From Anniella stebbinsi (lineage: Eukaryota > Chordata > Lepidosauria > Squamata > Anniellidae), in NCBI GenBank assembly GCA_029215795.1, contig JARDYH010000004.1:205882017-205946016 (forward strand): a stretch of 64,000 nucleotides of DNA, read 5' to 3'. The notes under the pieces were generated by a model. That model did no database searches. It was not told the DNA's origin and saw nothing but the letters and a program-made list of their open reading frames with translations. This document shows positions 21,081 through 31,510 of the stretch, in pieces; the stretch's first letter is position 1, and each line of letters starts with the position of its first letter. A program made the position numbers and the translations under genes.

Positions 21081-21897
21081 CATTTGAGTGTGAATGAACA
21101 TGCAGGACTCTGCAAATCCTCATTTGGCACTGAAATGAGCGGTGTGACTTTCAAACACCTGATTGGTCCTGCTGAATTATTCCTCTGGATGCCTATCCAA
21201 GTAGCTTACAGAATCAATGGAGTGAGAGATTATGTAGTATATACTCCATCAAGTCACCTACTCTGCAATCATGCTGAGAGGTACAGTGTGCATCCAGGGC
21301 TGATTTTCTCTCAGTACAGATGCAGTGTCATATGGTTCATTAAGTCTACAAACATAGCCTGGCCTGTTTTACTACAGTGGGTGCTAAAATGGGGATGTGA
21401 GATGTCCCTGTATTTGTAATTGGTCAAACCAACGATCTATCTAACTCAGCATTTTTCCCACTGATAATGGCCAACCAGCTGTCATACTGGTGATATTTCT
21501 TCCTCTTTGTTGATTGACAGTATAAATTGCCTATATTAGGGAAAGTCACATATACAAATTTGCATATTAGGGGAAGATGTGTACAAAAATGCATATCCGA
21601 TTTGCTCTGAATTTTGTTTAAGGTGATATGTTGGCCATTCTAGCTCCAACTAGGAAGACTAATCCTATTTAGGTGTCCTTTTTCATGCCTTGTCTCCTCC
21701 AGTCATATCTTTTCCTAATGCATTGTCTCTGTTTCTGCTAGAGATGTCCCAAGACATTTTGACACCTGAAGCACACAATCCAAAGGGCTTTACCTATGGA
21801 GGTGAAAATATATTAATAATGTAGATACCCTTTAATAGAATTCCAAAATGTGCTTTCTGAGCTGGGCTGCCTCATCCTGCCCGGGGGATGAAATTAA
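21081..21897. other. Intron 1, ordinary sequence with one ATGCATA-rich patch
   Basis: 21540-21610 carries CACATATACAAATTTGCATA and TGTGTACAAAAATGCATATC, like the patches at 1500-1700 and 53590-53750. Nothing else recognised. Confidence 0.4.
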
Positions 21898-22785
21898 TAG
21901 GGATGTGCATGCCAAAAAATATTGTCGTTTATCATTATCATAATTTTGGACCAAAAAAAATATTGTCTTCATTCATATCATAGGTGAACCATATCGTCTT
22001 CACGATCATTATCGGAAAAAAACGATATTTAATTTGCAGCCATATTTTGCCCTACAGAGCTGATTTATTAAAGAAAAATGCCTATAACTTCTGTATTTCC
22101 ACAGTTACAGGCTTGAAACTTGGTCACAATGCTTATGGAGTATGCCTAAGTATATGTATGAAATTTGGTATCGATCCCTCCAACCCTCGATTTTATATGA
22201 ATTTTTTAAAGATCGTTTAAGTTCTGACAGGTCTGAATGAACACACGTGGCGAGCTGTCCTTCTGACCTGTCAGAACTGAAACGATCTTTAATAAATTCA
22301 TATAAAATCGAGGGTTGGAGGGATCGATCTCAAATTTGGCACATATGTATAGCATATGTGTATGAAATTTGAGATCGATCCCTCCAACCCTTGATTTTAT
22401 ATTAATTTATTAAAGATCGTTTCAGTTCTGACAGGTCTGAAATTCAGCTCGCCATGTGCGTTCATTCAGACCTGTCAGAACTTAAACAATCTTTTAAAAA
22501 TTCATATAAAATCGAGGGTTGGAGGGATCAATCTCACATTTCATACACATACTTAGGCATACCCCATAAGCACTGTGACCAAGTTTCAAGCCTCTAACTT
22601 TTAAAATACAGAAGTTATAGGTTTATTTATAGGGCAGTCTGATAATACGATATAATTTGCTGAAAATTATCATCTCTGATGATTATCATAGGTTTTTCTA
22701 TCGTATCGTTATCGTTAAATGCATGCATGATAACGACCTTATCATATTGTTATCGTACATTTTAATGATATGATACACATCCCTA
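21898..22785. mobile_element. FB-type foldback element, 888 bp, hAT-like, 8-bp TSD
   Basis: The ends are TAGGGATGTGCATGCC and, inverted, ATGATACACATCCCTA. Flanking octamers are GAAATTAA (21890-21897) and GAAATTAT (22786-22793), a 7/8 match. Inside the TIR is an AT-rich repeat of ATCATTATC/GATAATGAT words. Then comes a module TGCCTATAACTTCTG...GGCTTGAAACTTGGTCACAATG...ATGAAATTT, present near both ends in inverted orientation. The centre has four copies of AGTTCTGACAGGTCTGA-type words in two nested hairpins. The module is recognisably the same as in the 2,990-bp element at 43549. No coding capacity. Confidence 0.85.
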
Positions 22786-23157
22786 GAAATTATCCCCAGT
22801 CCTACCCTTGACTATATGGAACAATGCGGTTTTAAAATGCTGTGTGTTGTTGAGCAGGGAATCGCGTTCGTTGCAGTAGCAAATGAAGCCACCTTTCTGT
22901 TTTCTACATTATGGAAAGCCTGAGGACCAAGCTACATGTTATTTTGAAGGAACTAGCAGTTATATCTTTCTTTCTTATTCTAAAGTAAGCACCGGGGGCG
23001 GGGGTGTCTTATTGGGAACAGAGTGTGAGAGGAAGGGTTTTTTTAATCTTTTGCCTTCCACTGTGGTCCCAATCCAAATAAGGGCCCTGCGCTTGTAATT
23101 TTTATTGCCTCAAAAGTGATCTGTTTGTTTTAATGGATCGTTTTCTTGGCCACTCAG
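22786..23157. other. Intron 1, nothing recognised
   Basis: No repeat or gene that I can name. Confidence 0.4.
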
Positions 23158-23204
23158 AATGGATTCACAGCCCCAGCAGAATTGGAGCCACCAGCCTCCA
23201 CTGC
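23158..23204. mobile_element. M2 MITE right-end fragment
   Basis: AATGGATTCACAGCCCCAGC and GGAGCCACCAGCCTCCACTG match the right end of M2. Confidence 0.7.
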
Positions 23205-23621
23205 TTCCCGTGATACCTCTTAAGAGCATTTATATTAACAGTGGTGTGACTTGATGTTCTAACAGTACCATTTCATAATTTATTCTCTCTCCCCACCCCA
23301 CTTTGTCTGCTTGTAATGTATACTTACTTACTCTTCCTCTCCCTTTTAATCACTTGGGAATGGCCTTCAGGATTATAGATTACACATTACAAAATGTTCA
23401 CTTTGGAGCTGGAGATTGCAAATTGCTTTTAGTCCAAGTGGAGTGAAATAATTCCTCTTCAAGTGAAAGGAGCCCCTTTGATCTCTGATGCTGCTATGGG
23501 GTGCCTGCATTTTACATTAAAACGTAATGGCCAGTTTCTGCAAGCTCTGTCTTTACCGGGCACTCTTTCCTGCTGCATGAGGCAGACAAAGGGCTCTTTA
23601 ACCCCAATTTCAACCCTATTT
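23205..23621. other. Intron 1, nothing recognised
   Basis: Ordinary sequence between an M2 fragment and a LINE 3' end. Confidence 0.4.
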
Positions 23622-24930
23622 TATTATTTATTGCATTTGTATACCGCCCCATAGATGAAGCTCTCTGGGCGGTTTACATCAGATTAAAACATTTAAAAAC
23701 AATATACAAAAATTAAAACTGCAAAACATACAATATACAAATACATTTAAATCCATTATAATAACTTTTAAAAGCTATAAGCCTAAAAACAAAACAAAAC
23801 CAGGCTCATCAGATATTGCTAAATGCCTGAGAGAAGAGGAAAGCCTTGACCTGGCGCCAAAAAGATAACAATGTTGGTGCCACGCGGGCCTCGTCGGGGA
23901 GATCGTTCCACAATTTGGGGGCCACCATAGAGAAAGCCCTCTCCCTTGTTGCCAACCTCCGAGCTTCCCTTGGGGTAGGAACTTGGAGGAGGACCTTAGA
24001 TGTTGAGCGTAGTGTTCGGGTAGGTTCATGTCGGGAGAGGCGTTCCATCAGGTATTGTGGTCCCAAGCCGTGTAAGGCTTTATAGGTTAAAACCAGCAGC
24101 TTGAATCGGGCTCAGAAAAATATAGGCAGCCAATGCAGGCGGGCCAGAATCAGTCTTATATGTTCGAACCTTCTGGTCCCAGTTATCAATCTGGCTGCTG
24201 CATTTTGCACAAGTTGCAGCTTCCGAACCGTTTTCAAAGGCAGCCTCACATAGAGTGCATTGCAATAATCTAATTTGGAGGTTACCAGAGCATAGACAAC
24301 CGAAGCCAGGTTATCCCTGTCCCACCAACCGAAGTTGATAGAAGGCACTCCGTGCCACTGAGGCCACCTGAGTCTCAAGTGACAAAGATGGTTATAGGAG
24401 AACCCCCAAGCTACGAACCTGCTCCTTCAAGGGGAGTGCAACCCCATCCAGACCTGGTTGAAGACCCTCCATCCGATCAGCAGAACCACCCACTAACAGC
24501 ATCTCAGTCTTGTCTGGATTGAGTTTCAGTTTATTAGTCCTCATCCAGTCCATTGTCGCAGCCAGGCACTGGTTCAGCACATCCACAGCCTCACCTGATG
24601 AAGATGAAAAGGAGAAATAGAGCTGCCTGTCATCAGCGTACTGATGACAACGCACTCCAAAACTCCAAATGACCACACTCAATGGTTTCATGGAGATGTT
24701 GAACAGCATGGGGGACAAGACTGACCCCTGAGGAACCCCATACTGGAGAATCCACGGGGCTGAGCAATGTTCCCCAAGCACCACCTTCTGGAGCCGACCT
24801 GCCAAGTAGGAGCGGAACCACTGCAATGCAGTGCCTCCCACTCCCAACTCAGCCAGTTGCTCCAGTAGGATACCATGGTCAATGGTATTGAAAACCACTG
24901 AGAAACCAAGGAGAATCAACAGGGTTTATC
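23622..24930 (-). mobile_element. CR1/L2-type LINE, RT domain to 3' end (largest LINE in window)
   Basis: The minus strand from 24919 gives about 175 uninterrupted codons of reverse transcriptase. It has FNTIDHGILLEQLAELGVGG, then YGVPQGSVLSPMLFN and the catalytic box CHQYADD (about 24650), and NKLKLNPDKTEMLLVGG near 24520. Downstream, after small breaks, come VTSKLDYCNALYVRLPLKTV, LQLVQNAAARLITGT, LHWLPI, HEPTRTLR, RAFSMVAPKLWNDLPDEARV and finally QVKAFLFSQAFSNI. The 3' UTR ends with the inverted GGGCGGTTTA hairpin also seen at 1729-2020. 5'-truncated; the endonuclease domain and ORF1 are missing. Few lesions, so comparatively young. Confidence 0.9.
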
Positions 24931-25095
24931 ATTTTTAATAGTACAGAGGCTCTGTCAAGGTTCTGCCCTTGCACAGTTCAGCGAAGGCGTCTTGCTGGAG
25001 TCTGCCGAACCACTTTTGAACAATTTTATTTATTTACTTGCAAACCGACCTGGCCTGACATGGGTGGGAACAGCCTTTACATCGATACAGTGAGG

Positions 25096-25291
25096 CAGTG
25101 GAGGGTGGTGGCTCCTATTTCAGCAGAACGGGAATCCACTCTGGATTTCAGTCAGAACTCTCTAAAGGAGCTATCCAAGGTGCCAAATCCATGTGGGAGG
25201 TTCAGCACTTTGGATAGCTTCTTTAGAGTTCTGATTGAAACCCAGAGCGAATTCACTGCCCCACTGAAATAGGAGCCACCAGCCTCCCCTG
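25096..25291. mobile_element. M2 MITE
   Basis: Left CAGTGGAGGGTGGTGGCTCC and right GGAGCCACCAGCCTCCCCTG are inverted ends; the interior GGAGCTATCCAAGGTGC...AGCACTTTGGATAGC pair is as in the 12929 copy. I could not see a clear target duplication here. Confidence 0.8.
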
Positions 25292-25519
25292 CAACAAAGA
25301 CAGCAAGCAAACTTATGCAGGTGCATCTCAGTAGCCCCTTAAGGGAGAGATTTGTTCACTCCATTCCCTTGAAGGGGTTGCCCTACAACAGGCTGGAAGG
25401 TTTAGGCATAGAACTGTACCGTTCAGCCTACTAATCTCCCCTCATTTCAGATTATATGGACTGCAAAGCTATGTGTATGATTGTGCCTGCTTCCTAAAAT
25501 CTGTGGCTCTTCATCCCAA

Positions 25520-25795
25520 CTATGGCTGAGACTGGATTACTAAGAATGGCTGAGAGAGCCTTCTCTGCAGTGGCACCTAAATTGTGGAACATCCTTCCTC
25601 AGGACATCCATTAGCCCTCTATCTGTTTTCTGCTACCTAGCTAAGACTTCTTTATTCAGACAAGCTTTTAAATTGCCCAGTTAGCTTTAATGGCTGATGC
25701 TAGTATGTTTTTAGTATTGCTGTTGTTGTTGTTGTTGTTTTAGAATGTGATTGTAAATAATGTGAGCCACCCTGAATGATGGTATACGTTTGTTG
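25520..25795 (+). mobile_element. CR1/L2-type LINE 3' end
   Basis: Frame wording RAFSAVAPKLWNILP-like at 25555-25595. Then TTCTTTATTCAGACAAGCTT, a (TTG)n block at 25721-25739 and the tail TGTGAGCCACCCTGAATGAT. 5'-truncated. Confidence 0.65.
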
Positions 25796-26409
25796 TTGTT
25801 TTGCTGTGGCAGGGTAGGAGATGAGTTTTCTAAATTAAATGTGTAGATCCAGTGCAGAAAGGGAAAAGTCTGGCATAATGATCTGTTGCTGTTCAAATAG
25901 TAGTGGAGGGAGATTAAAGAGCCCATTGCTTGGACGTTGGCCTTTCAGGAGCAAATCAGTTGATAGAATTAATGTTGCTTGGCTTCCAGTCCTTGCTCAG
26001 TTTAAAATATGGCTCGTTAAAATTATCAGCTGACCTGAGCTGCGCCACACTAGGAGCTGAAGGGAAAGCACCAACGTTTTCTACTCCTGGTGTTTAAACA
26101 GAAATACTAATTCAGCAGCAACTCTTGCAAGAATAAATATTAATACATTCAGTGGTAAGATCTGAAGAACTGAAAAAGATATTCGGGTGATTTCTGCCTA
26201 TTTTTGCATTTTAGTTAACATTCCCTCCCCCGTGGCCACTTTCTTGTTGAGAAATTGATCCACATCTGTTGCTTGCATGACTGTCTTCACTTGCAAACTG
26301 AGGGCACTCTCCAGTCCATGCCCTGCATGCAGTAATGCATTCACAGGGTCTGCTGCACACAGGAAAGAGTTAACAGGCAAGGAGAAGTTAACAGCAGAAA
26401 ACACAGAAA
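25796..26409. other. Intron 1, nothing recognised
   Basis: Ordinary sequence; no repeat named. Confidence 0.4.
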
Positions 26410-26605
26410 CTCAGGAATGCAGGAAACTGCCTTACTCTGACTCAGCCCCTTGGCCCATCTGGCCCAATATTGTCGACACTGAATGGCAGTATCTCTCCAA
26501 GGTTTGGGGTAGGAATTTTTCCAGCTCTACCTGGAGATGCTGGGAATCGAATTTGCTTGCAAAGCGTGTGCTCTGTCACACTGAGCCATGGCCCTACCAT
26601 CAATG
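26410..26605 (-). mobile_element. tRNA-derived SINE, inverted
   Basis: + strand order is AGGAAACTGCCTTACTCTGA, GGCCCATCTGGCCCAATATT, TATCTCTCCAAGGTTTGGGG, then GATGCTGGGAATCGAATTTG (inverted B box) and CACTGAGCCATGGCCCTACC (inverted A box). This is the SINE seen at 28576 in the opposite direction. Confidence 0.85.
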
Positions 26606-27304
26606 GAGAATGGAGAATCCCACATGTGCAAGGGGGAGGAAAGCGAGGGGGCAGGACTGGATCATCTCCTGCTTATATAGCCCTCTGCTTGGTCATGCAA
26701 TAATAATAATGATCATAATACCTTAAGACTTCAATGATTCTCCTTCTCAAGTACATATTAGATATTGAGCACTGTGATGCTGCCATAATTCAAGCAAAAG
26801 TGAAGCTCTTTCCTGCACTGCTGCATTTCAAATAAATGAAGAGGATCATTTTTCACTTCTCAGGCACCCTAGAAAATAACCCTCAAATTTCCCCAGTGGT
26901 CCTGAGTAGGCATGTGTGTGCCTCCACCCTCCATGACAATAAATTCCACAAGTCTAATCGAATCTTTGAGTATCCCCCATGATTTCTTTCGTGTTTCCCA
27001 GAAACTTTGAATTTCACTTTATCCAAAGTCCAGTGATCACCTCTAGAAATACCACAAGCAACTTCACTCCCCTGCCTGCAACTGATGAGTAAATAAGAAT
27101 ACTATAGGAGCAACATCGCTAGCAGCACAATCCAAATTGTTCTTGAATTATAATGGCTCAAGGAATAAATGATGCTGTAGCTGAAGTATTAAGGGATGCT
27201 GGAGAAATCCATTGTGGACCCCAATGAGGCCAGATTCCCAAGAATCCAGAGTTCACAGCAGACCACCGCAGCCCTTACCTGGGTGTCCTCGGATTTCGTC
27301 TTTA
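26606..27304. other. Intron 1, nothing recognised
   Basis: A short (AAT)n-like patch at 26698-26720. No gene or repeat named otherwise. Confidence 0.4.
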
Positions 27305-27472
27305 CAAAAGGTGCAATAGGCTAATGGGGCTGCCATTAGCCCATTGTAGGGAAATTATGGGAGTAATTGGCATATGTTGCGATTATAAAGCCCTTCTTCT
27401 ACATAAATTGCAGCCACCATTTTCTCACAATGGGCTAATGGCAGCTGCCATTGACCTATCACACCTTTTATA
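27305..27472. repeat. Imperfect palindrome, MITE-like
   Basis: Left arm AAAAGGTGCAATAGGCTAAT ... GCCATTAGCCCATTGT; right arm ACAATGGGCTAATGGCAGCT ... GACCTATCACACCTTTTA. The ~45-bp arms are separated by ~75 bp. No second copy seen in the window, so the class is open. Confidence 0.6.
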
Positions 27473-28575
27473 AAAAAGAGAGCCATCCCATGAACTCCAG
27501 AGGACGCACCAGGGCTCAGGGCAAATCCATGGTGCCCCAAGTAGCCCAGATTCCCCTATGGCATATGCCACCCCAGACTGACATCAGAGGCTTCACTCAT
27601 CCCTACCTTCTATACACACACAATGATATTAATAAACCATGCATTTAACCAGTCTGTGCAACAAAAGTCTGAAGTGTAGACTCTACACAATAAGATCTGC
27701 AAAGGGGTGGAAAAGTATCCATCTCCCTTTTACCCCACTAGTAAGGTTGGATCTACATAGGCAGCAGAATGCTGTGGTGGAATGATTGTACCATTTATTG
27801 TAAAAATTGGTCATTTTTTAATGTTCCCTTTGACATTGCTGGTTTATTATAGGAGAGCATTCCAAAACATGGTTCCCGCACCAGTGATCTGAAATGGTTC
27901 AGTCTATTCTACCATCTCATCCTGCAGCACTTATAGAGCAGACCTAAGAGTATGTACAGACTTCCCTTCTAGTCCATTAATGTCAGGGCACTGAATCCCC
28001 ATAGGATGGGAGAAAGTTAGTGTGGGAAGCAACCACAAGATTGCCTCCATGTTTCTTCAGATTATCTGCATCATTGGAGCAGTGTGAGAATCTGCCATAC
28101 TGCCATCGCTCCTGGGACACAGAGATGATATCACAACAGGCCCTACATTTCAATCTATACCAAGGCCGCCCCTTCCATGAAATAGAGTGAGGTGTCCGCA
28201 TCAGGCAGCAGAGTGGGAGAAGCAGCAAATTGCACCCCCCCCCAGGAGAGCCCCCTGCTGCTGCCCTCCACCTCCAGCAGATGTCCTGGAGAGCCCTGCC
28301 AGCTGGTCACCTACCATAGCATTTGCGCAGCAGGAGAGTGAGTTGTGGTGCTCACTGGAGCTGCCTGCTGCCCTCTATTCCCTCATTACAGCGGGGGAGG
28401 AAAGGGGGAGGGGGCATGATGTGGCAGTGGCATGAAGGGATGTGATATGGCAGCACATGTTCTCTCCTTCCTCAGGTGGTGAGAGTTTTTGTACGGGGAG
28501 TGATCCTTACAGCACCTTATGGCTGCAACTGAAAAGATAAAGCAGCCTGTGCTGCCTTCCACTTGCATCTGCAGT
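27473..28575. other. Intron 1, nothing recognised
   Basis: A GC-richer patch at 28220-28440 holds several short frames but no motif. No exon support. Confidence 0.35.
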
Positions 28576-28780
28576 TAGAGGAGGAGGCCATACCTCAGTG
28601 TTAGAGCACCTGCTTTGCATGCAGAAGGTCCCAGTTTCAATCCCCAGCATCTCCAAATAGGGCAGGAAAAACTCCAGCGTGAAACCCTGGAGAGCTGCTG
28701 CCAGTCAGGGTTGTCAATACAAGGCTAGATGGGCCAATGGTCTAACTCAGTATTAGGCAGCTTCCTTTGTTCTTAAAGTG
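28576..28780 (+). mobile_element. tRNA-derived SINE, near full length
   Basis: Runs from GAGGCCATACCTCAGTGTTA (A-box region) through CCAGTTTCAATCCCC (B box) and GAAACCCTGGAGAGCTGCTG to ACTCAGTATTAGGCAGCTTC. Best reference copy in this window for the split SINE at 629. Confidence 0.85.
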
Positions 28781-28799
28781 AAAAGCCTCTAGACTGCAT

Positions 28800-29150
28800 A
28801 GGTATCAGGTTTGGCATGCCACCAATAACTCATCAAAACTCTTGACCAACATCATCTTGTGGCAGATATTTCTACAATACATTTATGGAACTATGCCATC
28901 AGATGTAGCGGTGGCCATTAGCTCTGATAGCTTTAAAGAAGGATTAGTAAAAGTGATGGGAGATAAGCCCATCAATGGTTTCTAGATATGAGGAATATGT
29001 ATCCTGTCACTGGGAGCAACAGAGGGGGAAGACTATTGCTTTTATGTCTTACTTGTAGGCTGCCCAAAGGCATCTGATGGGCCACTGTAAGAAACAGGAT
29101 TCTCAGTAGCTAGACCCTAGGTATGATCCAGCCAGGCTGCTCTTACACTC
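28800..29150 (+). mobile_element. CR1-type LINE 3' end
   Basis: TGTAGCGGTGGCCATTAGCT, GGCCACTGTAAGAAACAGGA and GATCCAGCCAGGCTGCTCTT are the terminal words of the CR1 subfamily also seen at 35065-35500. It stops exactly where the retroviral LTR begins. Confidence 0.7.
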
Positions 29151-29524
29151 TGTCGTGGAATTTTTCATTTCTGGTAAAACAACAACATGACTTCAGGTAC
29201 TGTTCTTAAAGCCAAGCACTTTTTATTGCAAGGCAGAACACAAATGTTGCAACGAGTTCTATAACAACATCAGAGAGAGAACTGAACAACACCTGCCGGT
29301 CCATTACTCATATAGGTCTTACACGTAACAGTGTTCCACCTGGTGTCATTTGTCCAATCACAGAGTTCCCCATTGTTCTAGCTGCTTGTTACATACCAGT
29401 ATAGCTGATTAAAAGAGGGAGCAGCCTCACCTCTTAGCAACTGAGTAAAACGTTGGAGAAAGTTCACAGGGCAGTGTGAAATTCTATCACTTACAACAAC
29501 AGGCTAAAACAAAATTCTTTAATA
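29151..29524 (-). mobile_element. Endogenous retrovirus 3' LTR (candidate)
   Basis: On the minus strand a purine tract AAAAGAGGGGAA (29536-29525) is followed by 374 bp running from TATTAAAG to CCACGACA. It carries a polyadenylation signal AATAAA (complement of 29222-29227) about 70 bases before the end. The order polypurine tract, U3, AATAAA, short U5 ending CA is that of a retroviral 3' LTR; the first G of the expected TG start is read as A. No matching 5' LTR was found. Flanked on the left by CR1. Confidence 0.55.
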
Positions 29525-29537
29525 TTCCCCTCTTTTG

Positions 29538-31080
29538 GCCCAGCTTATCTGGGCCTGCATTCTAGTTACGGATTGTATTCAACTTTTATCTGCATCATCA
29601 TTAATTGCTCAATTTCTTTGTCTCTCTCGTCTGATACCTCTTGTACTATTAATTGCCTCATCACTTACATGCTTAAATCTTTCTCAATTCAGCTGATACA
29701 GATATATAATGCAGTACACAATTAATTGAATAATGACAAAGATTAGAATAAGCACTATGACTCTTACAACAAAATATTTAAGTATGATCTTCTACTAGCC
29801 AGCTTAATTTGGCAACCATCTCTGCAAATCAGCAAGCTGTTCTTCTCTTACTTTCTTAAACACTCTTACAGCATCTTTGGTTTTATTAACATTTCGTTCA
29901 ACTTTTCTTTTCTGGTCAACAAAAACAATGAGATTGGTTTATTGGTGCACAAGTTTTCTCTTGTGTCATGGTGAGCAATTCGACTGCCATTCTTTTTGGG
30001 ATTGCTACTGCTGATAGACAGTTACATTAAAAGCTTTTTCCCCACCATGGTGGCAGACAGGTTCACAATAGCTCTTTCTAATTCTATTATATATTGGAAA
30101 TATAGCCCGCTCTGCCTGGTGGAACCATGTGTTCTGCTAAGGGGTTGGAGATCTCTTGTTTCTCTTGATGATGAAATTTGCCATAGTTCCTTACATACTG
30201 ATAGTGTAACTCTTTAGTAATGGTGATATTGGCACTTCATATCTCAAGCTGCACCTTTCTCCAGAATGGGGGTAGAGTCCTATATCCTCTGCTTCCACGA
30301 AGGAAATACAAATCTTCTTGTCTAGTGAGATATAAGGTGAGGTAGTTAACTTCTCTTAGCAGATTGGTATGTTTGTGCCATTTTGTACATCTATCATAGG
30401 TCCGACTTGGCAGGTGCTGGTAATTTGAGAGGGTTAAAGACATCTGGGTTTCTTTTGGCCAACATTTGTTCTTACCAACAACTAGAGGAGTCAAGAGACT
30501 TAGGCTGCCTCTACAAGAGAGGTTTAAAGCTCTTTCAAGGCACTGTAAAAAATTTACCTCTACAAGAACGGAGCGCAAATCAGGCGTAGAGGCACGTTAT
30601 CTCTCCGATTATGCGCATTATCGAATGCGCGTTAAATAGCAAGTTTTATTTTGCTCCGGCCGTTAAAGCGCATTTTGGCTATGTGAACAAGCGCTTATGC
30701 GCATTAACTACTTGTAAAGCGCATTTTGGTCATCCGTTAATGCGCTTCGCCGCCTCTCGCCGCCTCTCATGTAGAGGGATTAGGCGTAAATGTGCTTCAG
30801 CGATTATGCGCATAATCGCCGAACCGGGCGCAAAAGCGAATCCTTGTAGAGGGGACCTTAAAAGCTAACACTCTTACTGTGTTTTCACTTGCTTATTTCA
30901 GGGGCCGGGATAGGATGTGAGATTGAAAAAGGTTGCCAGCTCTTAATTCATATTTCAGGTGGGGTTTAGTAGTGTTACAAAGCCAAATCTTGACCTGCCA
31001 GCTGTAAAGAACACCGCACACCAACTTTTTCTTCCTTCAACAGCCATGGGCTCCAACAGTCACCAGAACAGATGGTGACC
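29538..31080 (-). pseudogene. Degraded retroviral env-like region (old endogenous copy)
   Basis: Directly upstream of the candidate LTR on the minus strand. Frames broken by several stops and shifts contain a YFLRGSRGYRTLPPFW segment near 30310-30260, reminiscent of the surface/transmembrane junction of gammaretrovirus-type envelopes. Nearer the LTR, at about 29790-29700, is a strongly hydrophobic, isoleucine/valine-rich membrane-anchor-like stretch. It is interrupted at 30503-30857 by an M3 element, after which similar sequence seems to continue to about 31080. No intact frame; no gag or pol seen upstream. The env call is inference from pattern and position. Confidence 0.45.
30503..30857. 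mobile_element. M3 PIF/Harbinger-like MITE with TTA TSD
   Basis: Ends are GGCTGCCTCTACAAG and the inverted CTTGTAGAGGGGACC, flanked by TTA on both sides (30500-30502, 30858-30860). The interior is rich in TGCGCATTA/TAATGCGC palindromic words (for example GATTATGCGCATTATCG). A second copy in opposite orientation is at 41213-41555. The 3-bp TTA duplication and GG start fit the PIF/Harbinger superfamily. Non-coding. Confidence 0.8.
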
Positions 31081-31139
31081 TCTAGTTTTATTGTGTTTTA
31101 AACTTTTAAATATTTCTTTACATTAGGTTTCATTACGCT

Positions 31140-31510
31140 TTTGTATTTTATGATTTTTTTTGCCAATATGCCCCCAGACACCTCTTGACTGCTAAAAGAC
31201 TGATACTACAACATTGGAAAGATAAAATCTCACTGCCTATAATGCAATGGATTGAAAACCTAACAACACCAGCAGCATTTGGAAGAGTGATATATAGGTG
31301 CCATCCACAAATGGACTTATATTTGGATATTTGCTCTGTCTTTACTGAAGTGTATGTGTAATCTACTAATTTATCCTTTTTTTTTTTTTTTAGAATGTTG
31401 AAATATTTGAAACTGAGGCCTTTAAAAATATGTAGTTACACTTGCATTTTTATTTTGTTTTATTGATTGTTTTGTTTTATTAAAACTTATAATAAAAATA
31501 TTTTTGAAAA
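31140..31510 (+). mobile_element. L1-like LINE 3' end
   Basis: The + frame near 31185-31350 reads LTAKRLILQHWKDKI... MQWIENLT, a pattern seen near the L1 ORF2 C-terminus. It is followed by an AT-rich 3' UTR and an A-rich end (AATAAAAATATTTTTGAAAA). Family is a guess from the pattern. Confidence 0.4.

Noticed and set aside
24392..24919. 175-codon frame as a host gene
   Set aside because: It is the reverse-transcriptase domain of a LINE (QYADD box, GVPQGSVLSP), in a 5'-truncated copy.
29996..30217. 73-codon + frame at 30.0 kb as a small host gene
   Set aside because: It overlaps, on the opposite strand, the better-supported env-like remnant; no start context or splice evidence.
30590..30850. 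CRISPR-like array suggested by regularly recurring TGCGCATTA words
   Set aside because: Spacing is irregular, the words are parts of palindromes within a MITE with TTA target duplication, and the host is a vertebrate.
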